A stretch of 7,916 nt of DNA from Firmicutes bacterium UBA4882 (GTDB lineage: Bacteria; Bacillota; UBA4882), in the NCBI GenBank assembly GCA_002399265.1, contig DHDG01000069.1, positions 60,556 through 68,471 on the forward strand. The letters are read 5' to 3'. This document shows positions 6,847-7,916 of the stretch, one piece after another. How positions within the stretch are numbered: position 1 is the first letter of the stretch; every line of letters begins with the position of its first letter. The notes under the pieces are model-generated. The model saw nothing but the letters and a program-made list of their open reading frames with translations, was not told where the DNA came from and did no database searches. The position numbers and the translations under genes were made by a program.

Positions 6847-7785
6847 ATGGCAGCTTTGCAGGAAAAACTACTGAAAGACCTTGAACAAGAAGGTTACCCG
6901 GCCCGGATTATTTCCGCCACACATTTAAAGGACATCGAGCAAGAAATCGCATCATTGTTCGATTCGGGGATAGCTCAGAGGAGTCTATATCAGGAAGTGC
7001 TTGATCACTGGAAATATGATTATGCCTCAGAATGCCCTGAAGCAAAGTCTTTAATTATTGTGGCCATGCCGCAACCGATTATAAAGATGCGTCTATCCTG
7101 GCAGGGACAACCGCATGAGATCATCATACCACCAACCTATAATTTTAAAATGGATCGGCTAGTCATTGATTTGATAAATAAGGTGCTGGAACCGGAGGGC
7201 TACCGGATCGTGCGTGCGGCTGTGCCCCAAAAGTTAATGGCTGTTCACAGTGGACTAAGTGAGTATGGCAGAAACAACGTCTCGTACATTCCCGGTTTCG
7301 GCAGCTATTACAGGCTTCTTACTTTTGTTAGCGATATTCCCTGCACCCATGACAACTGGCAGGCGGTCAAAACGATGCAGGCCTGCGACAATTGTCATGC
7401 CTGTATCAAAAGCTGTCCCACGCAAGCCATTAACCCTGAGCGGTTTATTATCAATATCGATCGATGCCTTACTTTTTGGAACGAGTCAGATACAATTCCG
7501 GACTGGGTTGACAGGGGATCGCATAACGCTCTGATCGGCTGTCTGCGGTGTCAGAAGGTCTGCCCGCAGAATGCCAGACATGAACAAGTCGTGATCATGA
7601 ATCAGCTCTTCTCTGAGGAAGAGCTTACCTTAATCCTTGACGACACTGAAATAGATAAACTCCCCGAGCAATTGGTCAATACTCTCAAAGAGCATAACCT
7701 GGATTACCTCTATCGCGAAAGACTGTTAGCCCGAAATTTGCGTCTTTTGCTGGATAAGGATGAAAGGATGGCATGTAGTCGATAA
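6847..7785 (+). CDS. Epoxyqueuosine reductase-like protein with two [4Fe-4S] sites
   Basis: The 312-residue protein matches the QueG-type layout. A middle block, H-S-G-L-x-x-Y-G-R-N-N at about 134-144 followed by GFGSYYRLL, resembles the AGLGxxGKN...GS motif of the cobalamin-binding part. The C-terminal part has CDNCHACIKSC (Cys180, 183, 186, 190) and then RC (Cys207) with CLRCQKVC (Cys232, 235, 239), the arrangement of two ferredoxin-like [4Fe-4S] clusters. True QueG reduces epoxyqueuosine to queuosine in tRNA using cobalamin. Here the stretch just before the glycine motif (AAVPQKLMA, 124-132) lacks the Asp and Glu usual in QueG, and there is no C-terminal HEAT-repeat extension. A diverged corrinoid or Fe-S reductase of other function is therefore likely. 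ATG 6847 is preferred: AGGAG at 6835-6839 is 7 bases upstream, whereas ATG 6841 is only one base away. It is cytosolic, with no signal sequence, yet follows an exported-protein gene. Confidence 0.82.
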   Translation: MAALQEKLLKDLEQEGYPARIISATHLKDIEQEIASLFDSGIAQRSLYQEVLDHWKYDYASECPEAKSLIIVAMPQPIIKMRLSWQGQPHEIIIPPTYNFKMDRLVIDLINKVLEPEGYRIVRAAVPQKLMAVHSGLSEYGRNNVSYIPGFGSYYRLLTFVSDIPCTHDNWQAVKTMQACDNCHACIKSCPTQAINPERFIINIDRCLTFWNESDTIPDWVDRGSHNALIGCLRCQKVCPQNARHEQVVIMNQLFSEEELTLILDDTEIDKLPEQLVNTLKEHNLDYLYRERLLARNLRLLLDKDERMACSR

Positions 7786-7812
7786 TGTGAATACTGCCAG
7801 GAAAATCAAAAC

Positions 7813-7837
7813 GGGTTCGGAGTAAATCTCCGAACCC
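7813..7837. terminator. Rho-independent hairpin between convergent transcripts
   Basis: GGGTTCGGAG (7813-7822) and CTCCGAACCC (7828-7837) form a perfect 10-bp stem with a TAAAT loop. On the minus strand it is followed by GTTTTGATTTTC, a good T-rich tail, so it mainly terminates the tRNA transcript. On the plus strand the tail (TTGTCATATCT) is poor, but the hairpin lies 28 bases after the Fe-S gene stop and may also slow that transcript. Confidence 0.85.
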
Positions 7838-7847
7838 TTGTCATATC

Positions 7848-7916
7848 TGGAGCCAGCTGTCGGACTTGAACCGACGACCTGCTGATTACAAATCAGCTGC
7901 TCTACCAACTGAGCTA
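7848..7916 (-). tRNA. tRNA-Thr (anticodon UGU), 5' end cut by window edge
   Basis: Read on the minus strand, the last 69 bases hold the D-arm AGCTCAGTTGGTAGAGC, the anticodon arm GCTGATTTGTAATCAGC with TGT in the loop, the T-arm GTCGGTTCGAGTCCGAC and an encoded acceptor end AGCTGGCTCCA. The UGU anticodon reads ACA and related threonine codons. Only the first 7 bases of the acceptor stem (expected GCCAGCT) are missing, beyond the edge. The perfect hairpin at 7813-7837 follows at a short distance and should end its transcript. Confidence 0.95.

Noticed and set aside
7726..7908. Minus-strand open frame of 60 codons
   Set aside because: Its first half is the tRNA-Thr sequence read as protein and the rest crosses the terminator and the end of the Fe-S gene; it is a common false call.

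Overview
The window looks like part of an anaerobic Firmicutes chromosome. Genes carry strong AGGAGG-type ribosome binding sites, a housekeeping sigma-A type promoter is visible, and the proteins are Fe-S and flavin redox enzymes of kinds common in strict anaerobes, including a DUF1667 protein. A Negativicutes/Sporomusaceae-like host is my best guess, but this is inference from gene content and no marker here settles it.

Region 1 (1 to about 5430, minus strand) is one tightly packed operon read right to left. A promoter (TTGACT, 18 bp, TAAAAT) at 5398-5427 is followed by a perfect palindrome TGTCCGGACA. Next come a GlpA-like FAD dehydrogenase with an apparent N-terminal BON-like domain and a C-terminal BFD-like [2Fe-2S] domain, a GlpB-position NAD(P)/FAD oxidoreductase, a small four-cysteine DUF1667 protein, and a VAO-family FAD oxidase resembling alkyl-dihydroxyacetonephosphate synthase (AGPS). 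The last gene runs off the left edge with no stop, although almost all of its recognisable enzyme is present. The first three genes overlap and the fourth follows 32 bp later. Together they suggest a multi-subunit flavin/Fe-S complex oxidising a glycerol-3-phosphate-like or 2-hydroxyacid-like substrate, possibly handing electrons to NAD(P).

Region 2 (5452-6158) holds an imperfect hairpin, a small P-loop kinase-like gene on the minus strand, and a divergent intergenic region of about 215 bp.

Region 3 (6165-7785, plus strand) is a two-gene unit: an exported protein of unknown function with a coiled-coil-like part split by an Asp/Ser/Gly linker, then a protein with two [4Fe-4S] sites related to epoxyqueuosine reductase (QueG). 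The QueG-like protein is short and lacks the acidic residues expected at the QueG active site.

Region 4 (7813-7916) has a strong hairpin terminator between convergent units and a minus-strand tRNA-Thr(UGU) cut by the right edge.

The most interesting points are the BON-GlpA-BFD fusion, the AGPS-like gene in a GlpA/GlpB/DUF1667 operon, and the QueG-like protein paired with an exported protein.
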